64,000 nucleotides of DNA from Cyanobacteria bacterium FACHB-471 (GTDB lineage: Bacteria > Cyanobacteriota > Cyanobacteriia > Elainellales > Elainellaceae), in NCBI GenBank assembly GCA_014695345.1, contig JACJOC010000077.1, positions 124,001 to 188,000 of the forward strand, written 5' to 3'. The position numbers and the translations under genes are program-made. The notes beneath the pieces were generated by a model. It saw nothing but the letters and a program-made list of their open reading frames with translations. It ran no database searches and was not told the DNA's origin. This document shows, piece after piece, positions 27,398 through 35,314 of this stretch (within the stretch, counting starts at the first letter, position 1; each line of letters begins with the position of its first letter).

Positions 27398-27548
27398 AGG
27401 GTTATCTCCTTTGCGGCAGGCGTGGTGATTTTATGCAGCCTTTAATCTTACCGCAGATTTTGCACGCATACTCAATCGTTGACCTATCTCATGCTTCTCT
27501 AGGTGCTGCTGAGCCTACCTGCAGATGAGAATTGCGGCGACAACTTAG

Positions 27549-27881
27549 TTACGTCAACTGATTCTTCTGAACCAGTTGTTTGCTGCGCGCTCTGAGCAAT
27601 TGACTTTTACCAACGTAAAGACGGCTCTTAGCCCGTAAGATTTGACTGCGGGTTCTCAAGGTTTGATTGTATTTGTTTAGCTGTCTTCTAGTGGACTCTA
27701 AAACATAGTCATCAGCATCTATGCCAGCGGCGATCCACTGTTGGTACTGGGCGATCAACTCTACAGAAACCACAAACCGCAAAAAGTTGTTTCTTGCAGC
27801 CTCTTGTTGATCTACTGTCACAAACTGAATCCAAAACCAGAATAACGCTCTGCCGCTCATGCAGTCAGGAATATGAACCAT
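27549..27881 (-). CDS. Hypothetical 110-residue basic protein
   Basis: Not recognised. The N-terminal half is mildly hydrophobic with aromatic residues (GRALFWFWIQFVTVD). The C-terminal half is strongly basic, with a repeating RxxxLRAKS / LLRARSK pattern that predicts an amphipathic helix or nucleic-acid contact. The start could also be the Met at residue 8. No domain or neighbour supports a function, and coding is uncertain. Confidence 0.4.
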   Translation of the reverse strand: MVHIPDCMSGRALFWFWIQFVTVDQQEAARNNFLRFVVSVELIAQYQQWIAAGIDADDYVLESTRRQLNKYNQTLRTRSQILRAKSRLYVGKSQLLRARSKQLVQKNQLT

Positions 27882-28055
27882 AGCAATTTCTTGGTGTTGC
27901 TTTTACATAATTTATTTGCTACGCAGTCATTTCCGTCTAGCTATAGCGATTGATCTTTAAAAAGCAAAAGGAAGATGTGTCTCCTCCTCCATGACCCTAT
28001 GCTATTAAACTGCCTGTTTACATTTAGGACAACGATAAATGAAGTTTAGTTAACT

Positions 28056-28922
28056 TTAGTCAACTATTGTTAGCATTTGCAGTTTCAGAACGCCTTCCAC
28101 TTCAGCAAATGTAACTCGTGTACCGATGGGTTGGTAGGCATTTTGAGTAGAGACGTAGCCGTTCTGCCCGTCCGGCAAAATCACCGGAATCCAGCCAACG
28201 GGGTTGTTGAAGCTAAAGATTTCTGCTTGTGACTGGAGAGGAACCGCCTGAAAGGTTTGGCGATCTAACCGCACAATTTCATTTGAAAGGGTTTGAATCA
28301 CAGGGCTGTTGATATTGGGCTGGGTGCGAACGCTTACGTCTTGCCCAATTACAACGACGTGTTCTTCGTAAGGAGTGATGCTGGGTTGGTCTAGCTCTAG
28401 CTGTTCTGCGAGTGCTGCATCAAAAGCAGACAGTGCAATGGGGCAGAGCCAGGTTTGGTCAGCTTCCCAAACAGGCTGTAAGTTATTTGCTTCAATTACA
28501 CAGCCGTCTGAAAGGGCTCGCTCCATGTAAAACCAGAAAGGGTCGGTGGGGCTGTCGAGGTTAAAGTTTTCAAATCGAACCAAGTCACCATCGTCTCCAA
28601 ATAGGGTGTAAGGCGTGATGATACTGCGCATGAAGTCGGCATTGCGATCGCGCACTGCTTGCTGCACCTGGGACAAAAATTGCGAGAACTCAGGAGATTG
28701 CTCTGTTTGATCGGTCAGTAGTAGTTGAGTTCCGTTGAGGTCGCCGGGTTCCGCTTCTGTAGGTGTGGCAGCGGGTGTAATGTTGTCTTCGCTCGCTTCA
28801 ACCTGAGCCAAATCTTCTGGTTGCGGGCTTGAGGTGACTGGAATGGCCCAAGCTGCTTGGGTTATTCCCGTTAGCGCGATCGCCCCAGTCAGCAAAATTC
28901 TAGTCACACCAGGATGAATCAC
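28056..28922 (-). CDS. Secreted protein with C-terminal SH3-like domain
   Basis: 288 residues from a GTG at 28922, preceded by AAAGAGG at 5-nt spacing. This start places a signal peptide at the very N-terminus (VTRILLTGAIALTGITQAAWA, cleaved near residue 26). The frame also extends to a GTG at 29000, but that would leave 26 charged residues before the signal. Residues about 65-190 are of unknown fold and conserved in cyanobacterial homologues; the bacterial SH3 domain begins near 200 (DVSVRTQPNINSPVIQTL, then VGWIPVILPDGQNGYVST). Such domains often bind cell-wall peptides. Divergent from lexA. Confidence 0.75.
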   Translation of the reverse strand: MIHPGVTRILLTGAIALTGITQAAWAIPVTSSPQPEDLAQVEASEDNITPAATPTEAEPGDLNGTQLLLTDQTEQSPEFSQFLSQVQQAVRDRNADFMRSIITPYTLFGDDGDLVRFENFNLDSPTDPFWFYMERALSDGCVIEANNLQPVWEADQTWLCPIALSAFDAALAEQLELDQPSITPYEEHVVVIGQDVSVRTQPNINSPVIQTLSNEIVRLDRQTFQAVPLQSQAEIFSFNNPVGWIPVILPDGQNGYVSTQNAYQPIGTRVTFAEVEGVLKLQMLTIVD

Positions 28923-29063
28923 AGCAGCCTCTTTTTGAGTAAATTCCAGGTTAACGAGCCATTGAGTATTATGCGATCGCCCTCGTTCTTGGTGAATCAC
29001 CCTTGCTATAGAAAATGAAGCAAAAATTTCAGATTCAGCCGCATTATCAGTTGAGATTACAGG

Positions 29064-29083
29064 TATAGTAGTGCAAATGTTCT
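29064..29083 (+). promoter_or_regulatory. lexA -10 element and LexA box
   Basis: TATAGT (29064-29069) is followed directly by AGTGCAAATGTTCT (29070-29083). This differs at one base from the cyanobacterial LexA box AGTACWNWTGTTCT known from Anabaena. It overlaps the likely start site 17 nt before the ATG, so autorepression is expected. Confidence 0.6.
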
Positions 29084-29099
29084 AGTCTTACACACCCCT

Positions 29100-29729
29100 A
29101 TGGAACCTCTCACCGAAGTTCAGCAGCGACTTCTAGATTGGCTTGAAGAATATATTTTTCAGCACAACTATTCTCCCTCGACTCGACAGTTGCGAGAGGC
29201 GATCGGCTGGAAATCTGTGTCTGCGGTACGCTATCACTTGAAAAAGCTGCGAGAGAAAGGCTGGTTAGACTGGAGCGGTAGCCATTCTCGTGCCTATCAA
29301 CTGCTTTCTCCCAAAGTGGGGATGGTGCCAATTTGGGGAACGATTTCAGCCCACAGTTTGACCGAGGTTTTTCCCGATCAGGAAGTTGAACGAATCAACC
29401 TTTTCTGTTTTCCGCAATTTAGAAGAATGTCGGTCTATGAAGTCTCTCAATGTTTTGCTTTAAGAGTGCGGGGAGACAGCATGATTGGTGCATTGATTGA
29501 CAACGGTGATGTCGTCATTATGAAGCCGCCTTCTGACCAAAAAGCAATTAAGAATGGCACAATCGTTGCAGCCAGAGTTGAAGGAAAAACAACTTTAAAG
29601 TGCTTTTTTCGCAAGTTAAATACTGTGACGCTGAAACCCGCTAACCCGATGTATCCACCCACCAATGTGAATGTTTCTGTTGTGGATATTCAGGGCGTTT
29701 ATGTTGGGCTGGTACGGGATTTGATCTAA
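29100..29729 (+). CDS. lexA: LexA-type transcriptional repressor
   Basis: 209 residues. The winged-helix DNA-binding domain is at 1-70 (TRQLREAIGWKSVSAVRYHL), and an S24 peptidase-like domain occupies about 75-205. The catalytic Ser127 (RGDSMIGALIDNGD) and Lys167 (KTTLK) are kept. The self-cleavage dipeptide, Ala84-Gly85 in E. coli, is Ala84-His85 here (TISAHSLTEVF). Cyanobacterial LexA proteins are known to vary at these sites and to control carbon, redox and motility genes as well as, or rather than, DNA repair. No ribosome-binding site is seen before the ATG. The TAA stop overlaps the stop of the convergent EamA gene. Confidence 0.92.
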   Translation: MEPLTEVQQRLLDWLEEYIFQHNYSPSTRQLREAIGWKSVSAVRYHLKKLREKGWLDWSGSHSRAYQLLSPKVGMVPIWGTISAHSLTEVFPDQEVERINLFCFPQFRRMSVYEVSQCFALRVRGDSMIGALIDNGDVVIMKPPSDQKAIKNGTIVAARVEGKTTLKCFFRKLNTVTLKPANPMYPPTNVNVSVVDIQGVYVGLVRDLI

Positions 29730-30625
29730 CTGTCAGGGCTTTTTTGCGGAGAAGCCCGTAGAACAATGACAGAGGCAATGACCAGCAAGCCGCCAAGAAT
29801 TTGCTTGACTGACAATGCTTCATTAAGAAAAGCAATGCCTAATAGAACTGTAACGATGGGTTCTAAGGTGGAAAGGATTGCAGCCTGAGAGGTTCCGAGT
29901 CGCCGAATTCCTTCAAATATACTAACGATGGGAATGACGGTCGCAATGACGACGATTCCCGTGAGCGTCAGTCCTGATGGCACACTGTAGGGAAAATCCA
30001 GCCCGCTTCCTAATAAGGCAATACTGATAAACGAAATGCCTGCCCCTGTTGATAGGTAAGCAGTCATGGTGACAGGTGGAACGGAACGAATGATGCGAGC
30101 ACTAAAAGTCAGGTAGAGGGCATACCAAGCTCCAGATGCGATCGCTAATCCCAACCCCACCGGTGTAGCGCTTGCCCCACTCAAATTAATGGTCAGCAAG
30201 CAACCTACAAAGGCCAGCATCAGGGCAACGAGCTGGGGAGAACTGGGGCGATCGCCCTCTATCCTCCAGCCCAGCAGGGTGACAAAGGCCGGATAGGTGT
30301 AAAGCAGCAGCGACGTAATGCCTGCCCCCGCATAGTTCAGCGCTGCAAAAAACAAGCCTGACTGGATCGCAAACCCAATTGCCCCCAAAAGCGTAGAGGC
30401 GATCGCTTGCTTCACGGGCAATCGCCAATTGCCCCGCCATAGCATCCACATCCACAGCACAACCGCCGCTCCGGCAAATCGCCAAAACAGAGTGCTAGGT
30501 AAATCAAGCCCATCTGCGTAGGCAAACTTTCCCAAGATTGGCAGCGTCGCAAACCCACTGGCTGAAAGCATCACCAGTGCAGCCCCAACTGTACTAGAGC
30601 GTTGTGCAGATTGATTTTGAATCAT
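29726..30625 (-). CDS. EamA/DMT family transporter
   Basis: Ten-helix drug/metabolite exporter-type inner-membrane protein of 299 residues built from two EamA repeats (about 12-145 and 160-292). Motifs include PSTLFWRFAGAAVVL in the first half and LGTSQAAILSTLEPIVTVLLG in the second half, the usual signature near the eighth and ninth helices. The substrate is unknown. Its stop codon (29726-29728) overlaps the lexA stop on the other strand. Confidence 0.88.
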   Translation of the reverse strand: MIQNQSAQRSSTVGAALVMLSASGFATLPILGKFAYADGLDLPSTLFWRFAGAAVVLWMWMLWRGNWRLPVKQAIASTLLGAIGFAIQSGLFFAALNYAGAGITSLLLYTYPAFVTLLGWRIEGDRPSSPQLVALMLAFVGCLLTINLSGASATPVGLGLAIASGAWYALYLTFSARIIRSVPPVTMTAYLSTGAGISFISIALLGSGLDFPYSVPSGLTLTGIVVIATVIPIVSIFEGIRRLGTSQAAILSTLEPIVTVLLGIAFLNEALSVKQILGGLLVIASVIVLRASPQKSPDS

Positions 30626-30705
30626 GGTTAGTTGAGGTCCTTGGTCAGGCGCTAGCCGCGAGCTGAGGTGGGCAGCGAATGACCAACGACTATACCAGAC
30701 CAGAC

Positions 30706-31239
30706 TTAAGCAGGTGAGGCAATCCGCTTTTTCAGCGCTTCAGCGCGTCGTTTGGCGATCGAATTTTTAGGCTCTCTCTCCAAGGCTGCCTCATAAGCTT
30801 CAACTGCCTGGGCAATCAACTGCTTTTTCTCATAGGCAAAGCCCATGTTGTTCAGGGCGGTCACGTATCCTGGGTCTTGCTCTAATGCATCTTTGTATTG
30901 CCGAATCGCCAGGTCATACTGCTCTTGAGCCGCGTAGGTGAATCCCAGTGCATTAAGCACCAGCGCTGCATTCTCTCCCGGTTCCAAGTCTTTTGCTTTG
31001 AGGGCTTTCTGGAACTGGGCAATCGCCTGCGAATACAGCTTTTTATCGAGAAAAATGCTGCCTAACTCGTAATATTCCTGGGCAGTGCCCTTCTCTTTGT
31101 TAAGTTTGTTTTGCAATCGTGAGAGCGTGGTTTCAACCCGCCGAGTTTTAAGCACCTGGCGAAACAGCGCTATGCCTGCACCAAACAGCAAAACCACCAG
31201 GATGCTGAGATAGACAACTGGAAGAATGCTATCGTCCAT
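30706..31239 (-). CDS. ycf37: TPR protein Ycf37 (photosystem I assembly)
   Basis: 177 residues. One N-terminal membrane helix (VVYLSILVVLLFGAGIALF) precedes a conserved stretch VETTLSRLQNKLNKEKGTAQ and three TPR units (about 55-160: AQEYYELGSIFLDKKLYSQA, AQEQYDLAIRQYKDALEQDP, AYEKKQLIAQAVEAYEAALE), ending with KNSIAKRRAEALKKR. This architecture and wording match Ycf37, a thylakoid protein needed for normal PSI trimer accumulation in Synechocystis. Monocistronic. Confidence 0.85.
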   Translation of the reverse strand: MDDSILPVVYLSILVVLLFGAGIALFRQVLKTRRVETTLSRLQNKLNKEKGTAQEYYELGSIFLDKKLYSQAIAQFQKALKAKDLEPGENAALVLNALGFTYAAQEQYDLAIRQYKDALEQDPGYVTALNNMGFAYEKKQLIAQAVEAYEAALEREPKNSIAKRRAEALKKRIASPA

Positions 31240-31342
31240 AACCTTCCATCAACTGAAAAATCTTTTGTCTTTACTTTCTCAGGGTACAGCAGAAGGATGA
31301 GGGATGAGGGGTGAAAAAGAAAACCCATTTATACGGTTTCTT

Positions 31343-32134
31343 CTACGGCAGTCCCCAGTAAGTAGCGCGTTCCTCTAACCAGCCTTCTTCGTGTAGGCGG
31401 GCGATCGCTTCATTTACTCGGCGGCGCAAATCGTCGTACTGTACGCCTCTGGGCATGACGACAGATAATGCTTCTGCTGATAGCAGCGTCGGCAGCAAAT
31501 GATAATCAGGATTTTCCTGTACCCAACCGCTGAGAACGCTCGCATCGGCGGCGAAAGCGATCGCTTCTCCCGATTCCAGTAGAGGCTGAGCTGCTTCGTA
31601 AGATTCAACACCCGTCAGGCGCACCGAAGGAAGGCGCGATCGCACCACAGAAATGGTGCTAGAGCCGTTGAGGACGGCGATTGTCTGCCCCCGCAAGTCT
31701 GCAAACTGCTGCACAGCCGGATCTGGCGTAATGAGAGCAGTGCCATCCAAATAGTAGGGAAGGCTGAAGTCAATAACGCGGGAACGAGAAGCGGTAACGG
31801 TGACTCTGGCGATCGCCATGTCAACTTCACCTTGCAGCACCGCAGACAGCCGCTCCTGATTTGCCACGGGTTGTAGCACCACCGCATCCGAACTGCCTAA
31901 AAGCTCTTGTGCTAATCGACGAGCCAGGTCAACTTCCAGCCCTGCCAGCTCGCCTGCCGCGTTTCTAAACCCTAGCGGCGGCACATTGTCTTTCACCGCT
32001 ACGATCAGGTAGCCTCGTTCCTGAATTTCTTCTAGCTCTGCTGCCTCAGCAAGCTGAGAAGCCCAAAAATTCCCTGCAATCAGCCCAATGCTCAAGCCAA
32101 GACCAAGACTGAGATGAAGAATCGGGTTTCGCAC
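31343..32134 (-). CDS. Periplasmic amino-acid-type substrate-binding protein (SBP_bac_3)
   Basis: 263 residues with a signal peptide (LSLGLGLSIGLIAGNFWASQ, cleavage near AEA-AEL) and a family 3 solute-binding fold. Strand and pocket motifs are RGYLIVAVKDNVPPLGF, GLEVDLARRLAQELLG, VDMAIARVTVTASRSRVIDF and GQTIAVLNGSSTISVV. The Arg of ASRSRVIDFS in the pocket binds the ligand carboxylate in this family. The start is a GTG. No permease or ATPase is adjacent, so the ligand and partner transporter are unknown. Confidence 0.85.
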   Translation of the reverse strand: MRNPILHLSLGLGLSIGLIAGNFWASQLAEAAELEEIQERGYLIVAVKDNVPPLGFRNAAGELAGLEVDLARRLAQELLGSSDAVVLQPVANQERLSAVLQGEVDMAIARVTVTASRSRVIDFSLPYYLDGTALITPDPAVQQFADLRGQTIAVLNGSSTISVVRSRLPSVRLTGVESYEAAQPLLESGEAIAFAADASVLSGWVQENPDYHLLPTLLSAEALSVVMPRGVQYDDLRRRVNEAIARLHEEGWLEERATYWGLP

Positions 32135-32179
32135 AGTAGAAATCTACCTGGCTTGAGAATGAAATAGGTCTGAAATTGA

Positions 32180-32206
32180 TAGGGGCTTAGCATTGCCAAG
32201 CCCCTA
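32180..32206 (-). terminator. Hairpin downstream of rplT
   Basis: Perfect 9-bp stem TAGGGGCTT (32180-32188) / AAGCCCCTA (32198-32206), 14 nt past the rplT stop. The U-tract on the minus strand is poor (TCAATTTC), so it may be a weak terminator or a 3' end stabiliser. Confidence 0.55.
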
Positions 32207-32219
32207 CAGTGTCTTGTTC

Positions 32220-32588
32220 TTAAGCAGACTTGCGTTGAGTTTGAGCCGCAGCTACCTCAACAACTTTGCCAAAACCTGCTGGATCGAGGATTGCCATTTG
32301 TGCCAGCATCTTGCGGTTAATCTGGACATCCGCTTTCTTCAGATTACCGATGAGTTGGCTATAGCTCATACCGTGCAGTCGAGCAGCTGCGTTGATGCGA
32401 GTAATCCACAGCCGACGAAAATCACGCTTACGCTTGCGGCGATCGCGATAGGCATTTCGCAATGCCTTCATTACTTGCTGGTTAGCAGTCCGAAATAGCT
32501 TGGAATGGGAGCCGCGAAACCCTTTAGCGAGTTTCAGAATTTTATTGCGGCGTTTACGAGCCACATTCCCGCGCTTAACCCTTGTCAT
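32220..32588 (-). CDS. rplT: 50S ribosomal protein L20
   Basis: 122 residues, very basic. It binds 23S rRNA early in assembly of the large subunit. The signature [20 protein letters not shown] then [16 protein letters not shown] is full length and intact, with a normal C-terminal globular part. It follows rpmI by 111 nt and the two form the usual L35-L20 unit; infC is not adjacent. The AAGGA upstream of the ATG supports the start. Confidence 0.98.
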   Translation of the reverse strand: MTRVKRGNVARKRRNKILKLAKGFRGSHSKLFRTANQQVMKALRNAYRDRRKRKRDFRRLWITRINAAARLHGMSYSQLIGNLKKADVQINRKMLAQMAILDPAGFGKVVEVAAAQTQRKSA

Positions 32589-32699
32589 TGTTAGAAATCC
32601 TTATCGATATCGATGTACGCGAAATACTTGGGGGCGGTTGTGGGAAATGAGCTTAAGGATTCAGAGCATTTCTAGCCCTTAGCCCCTAGCTCCTAACCC

Positions 32700-32897
32700 C
32701 TAGAGATAGGGGAGCATCAGTTCAACGTTTTCAGCATCGCGCTCGTCAACCAGCGAGATTTTAGAAAGACGACTTCTGCGCTTTGCGTTCTTGTGCTCAA
32801 GCATGTGATTCTTGAATGCTTTCCGACGCATCAGCTTACCGCTGCCGCTGCGCCGAAAACGCTTTGCAGCAGCTTTGCGAGTTTTGAGTTTAGGCAT
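32700..32897 (-). CDS. rpmI: 50S ribosomal protein L35
   Basis: 65 residues. [20 protein letters not shown] and the [18 protein letters not shown] block are the L35 signature. First gene of the rpmI-rplT unit. A CCCCTAGCTCCTAACCCC-type tract lies between the two genes. Confidence 0.98.
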   Translation of the reverse strand: MPKLKTRKAAAKRFRRSGSGKLMRRKAFKNHMLEHKNAKRRSRLSKISLVDERDAENVELMLPYL

Positions 32898-32952
32898 GAC
32901 TTAGCTTAATTCGACACAGTCTACAATCTTAATACTGATCCGCGTTGCACTG

Positions 32953-32994
32953 CAAGCATGGATTTTCAAGCATGGATTTTCAAGCAAGGACTTT
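32953..32994. repeat. Three tandem 14-bp units
   Basis: CAAGCATGGATTTT at 32953-32966 and 32967-32980 are identical. CAAGCAAGGACTTT (32981-32994) is a diverged third unit that overlaps the rhomboid stop codon. Confidence 0.75.
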
Positions 32995-33715
32995 AACGAT
33001 AGCGACGGGCTGGGGCTTTGCCTGCATCGCTAAACAAGCCAAACAATGGACCTAGCACTGCACCTACGACAAATCCTCCGGCATGAGCCCAATAGGCAAT
33101 GCCGCCGCTTTCCATGCCGATGTTGGTGGGGGCATTGAGGCTAACTAAACCATAAAGCGCCTGCTGCCCAAACCAGATTCCCAGGAAAAAGAGGGCCGGA
33201 ATGCGAATTGGGTACAGCAAAAAGCCGAGGGGAATCAGCGTTAGCACTTTAGCTTGAGGGAATCTAAGAATGTAAGCTCCCATTACACCTGCGATCGCCC
33301 CACTGGCTCCAAGAGAGGGAATGTTAGACCCTTGAGCAAAATACCACTGTGCTAGAGAAGCCAGAATACCGCACAGTAGATAAAAGATAAGGTATTTGAC
33401 TCGTCCCAACCGCTCTTCAACGTTGTTGCCAAAGATCCACAGATAAAGCATGTTGCCCCCCAAGTGGAGGAAACCGCCATGCAGAAATTGGGATGTAATC
33501 AGTGTGAGCCACTCAGGTCCAGTAGCAGAAGTGGCTTGTCCTTGAAAGCTTGCGGTCAGTTCTGCGGGGACGACTGCCCATCCTCGAAAAAATGCTTCTA
33601 GCGCAGGTGGCGATAGGCTAGCTTCATAGAAAAAAACCAGGATATTGAGCAGAATCAGCCCGTAGGTTACGTATGGAGTGATTTGTGTTGGATTATCGTC
33701 ACGTAGAGGAACCAC
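32993..33715 (-). CDS. Rhomboid family intramembrane serine protease
   Basis: 240 residues with about six membrane helices. Catalytic Ser138 in GASGAIAG and His211 in AYWAHAGGF form the dyad. Asn88 in HLGGNMLYLW is the oxyanion-helper residue. The start is a GTG, and MVPLRDDNPTQITPYVTY is the usual cyanobacterial beginning. It cleaves transmembrane substrates within the bilayer; targets are unknown. Monocistronic, between rpmI and the LpxB-like gene. Confidence 0.92.
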   Translation of the reverse strand: MVPLRDDNPTQITPYVTYGLILLNILVFFYEASLSPPALEAFFRGWAVVPAELTASFQGQATSATGPEWLTLITSQFLHGGFLHLGGNMLYLWIFGNNVEERLGRVKYLIFYLLCGILASLAQWYFAQGSNIPSLGASGAIAGVMGAYILRFPQAKVLTLIPLGFLLYPIRIPALFFLGIWFGQQALYGLVSLNAPTNIGMESGGIAYWAHAGGFVVGAVLGPLFGLFSDAGKAPARRYR

Positions 33716-33806
33716 AGGCTTGTCCTGATAGTTTTGTTTAGAATCGTAACTTACCCTGCCTGTTCCAAATCTGTCTTCTGACTTACGGAAGGTTTGATGA
33801 TCTCCC

Positions 33807-33844
33807 TTGATTCAGTTCCTCAATCTTGATTCAGTTCCTCAATC
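33807..33844. repeat. Perfect 19-bp tandem duplication at a gene end
   Basis: TTGATTCAGTTCCTCAATC occurs twice without a gap (33807-33825, 33826-33844). It spans the stop codon of the LpxB-like gene, and the second copy encodes its last residues. Confidence 0.85.
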
Positions 33845-35175
33845 ACTAAGGCTGCTAGTTTGCTTGCTGCACCCGATGTGCCTCGACTTTGACGCAGGCG
33901 ATCGCGCATTTGCTCTAACTTCTTAGGATGGGTGAGCAGATCAAGCGCAAGGTCAGCAATTTGCTGGGGCTGAAGTTGTCCGACCAGTTCAGGCACAATA
34001 GCTTCCCCTGCCCAAATGTTGGGCCATGCCAACAGTCGAGATTTCCGCAAAAATAGCCAGTTGATCAGTTTGGCGAAAGCGGACCCGACTCCCGGCAGAT
34101 TAGCCAGCAATCCGGGTAAGCCATCCCAGGCTCGCATTGCATCAAGCTGCTGGGTGGGTAACAACACAATCATGGGCACTGCCAACGAACCCAGTTCTGC
34201 TGTGTTGGCTCCTACGGTGGTCAGGCAAAGGCGACACTGGGTCAACAAATCATAAGCAGGTGAATCGGTGTATAGCTCGATCCGCAGTCCATCCGAAGTC
34301 TTGAGGAAAGGTTGACCCTGGCTGGTAATTAGTTCAGCCGATACGTTACCCAACTGGTGAATGACCGGGTTTTGCTGGGGGTCAGCAAATCGAGCCAGGG
34401 TTTGCAGTTCCAGAGTGGGCGCAACCGGAATGACAAACCGGGTTTGGGGACGGGCAGCGTGCAAGTGACGAGCGATCGCCAATGCTAGCGGTACACCTTG
34501 AGCCAGCTTTGCTGCCTTTGACCCAGGTAACATTCCAATTAGCTCTGTCTCTGGGGAGTGTTTTAAAGGTTGATTGTTAATGGACGAAGCGTCTGAAGAA
34601 TCAACCTTTAAAGCACTTGGGGGGTTGGGGGCTTGGGATAAGATACTCTCTGGCAAAGGTAAATTCCTGACGGTTGCCGTATCTGCCATCAAATCCCCTA
34701 CAACGGTAAATTTGTCAGCATATTGAGGGGATGCCCGGTCAATTAGCTCCGGTTTCATTACCCCAAAGCGATCGATCCAGCGGTGCCAGCGGGTATCCCA
34801 TTCTCCATAAATGACGGTGCGGTAGCCTAAGCGTTTGCCAATCACCACCGGGAAGAACTGATCGCCACCCAGAAATACGACCACACCGCGATCGCGCCAG
34901 TCCCAGTTTTCGGTAGTTTTGCCCCAGAGCAAAAACGGGAAAAAGTGTTCGGCGGCTTGAATGCGATCGATTTCACGGTAGCGTTGGGCGATCGCCACTT
35001 CTCGACCGCTGGCATTAGGACAGGGGGATAAGACTAGTGAGATTCTTACCTCGTCACGTTTACCCAACTGTTGCCGTAACGCCTTCACCACAGGTCGCAC
35101 CCAGGTTGTTAACTCGCCTGGCCCATTTGAAAGAATCAAAATATCGGCAGTTTCCCTGTTTTTAGCTTCCGTCAC
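33820..35175 (-). CDS. Lipid-A-disaccharide-synthase-related protein
   Basis: 451 residues related to LpxB (GT19, GT-B fold). It starts ADILILSNGPGELTTWVRPV, and the nucleotide-sugar side has IGMLPGSKAAKLAQGVPLAL and CLTTVGANTAELGSLAVPMIVLLP. Cyanobacteria have this second LpxB-like family beside or instead of a canonical LpxB; its acceptor is not established. The start is a GTG with AGGA upstream. It is divergent from recQ with only a short gap. Confidence 0.82.
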   Translation of the reverse strand: MTEAKNRETADILILSNGPGELTTWVRPVVKALRQQLGKRDEVRISLVLSPCPNASGREVAIAQRYREIDRIQAAEHFFPFLLWGKTTENWDWRDRGVVVFLGGDQFFPVVIGKRLGYRTVIYGEWDTRWHRWIDRFGVMKPELIDRASPQYADKFTVVGDLMADTATVRNLPLPESILSQAPNPPSALKVDSSDASSINNQPLKHSPETELIGMLPGSKAAKLAQGVPLALAIARHLHAARPQTRFVIPVAPTLELQTLARFADPQQNPVIHQLGNVSAELITSQGQPFLKTSDGLRIELYTDSPAYDLLTQCRLCLTTVGANTAELGSLAVPMIVLLPTQQLDAMRAWDGLPGLLANLPGVGSAFAKLINWLFLRKSRLLAWPNIWAGEAIVPELVGQLQPQQIADLALDLLTHPKKLEQMRDRLRQSRGTSGAASKLAALVIEELNQD

Positions 35176-35314
35176 GTCTATCCTGAACTCTCTATTGGTG
35201 TCTTCAGAATCTCATCTTAAAGCCATATCTCTAGACAGACGGATTGCTACAGCGACACTCGTTACTTTCGTCTATAGCAATTTCTCAAAGGCAATCCGTA
35301 CAGGAAAGGGAACG

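Noticed and set aside
35195-35314. N-terminal extension of RecQ
   Set aside because: It is not family-like and starts 20 bp from the divergent gene. The ATG at 35315 has a good Shine-Dalgarno.
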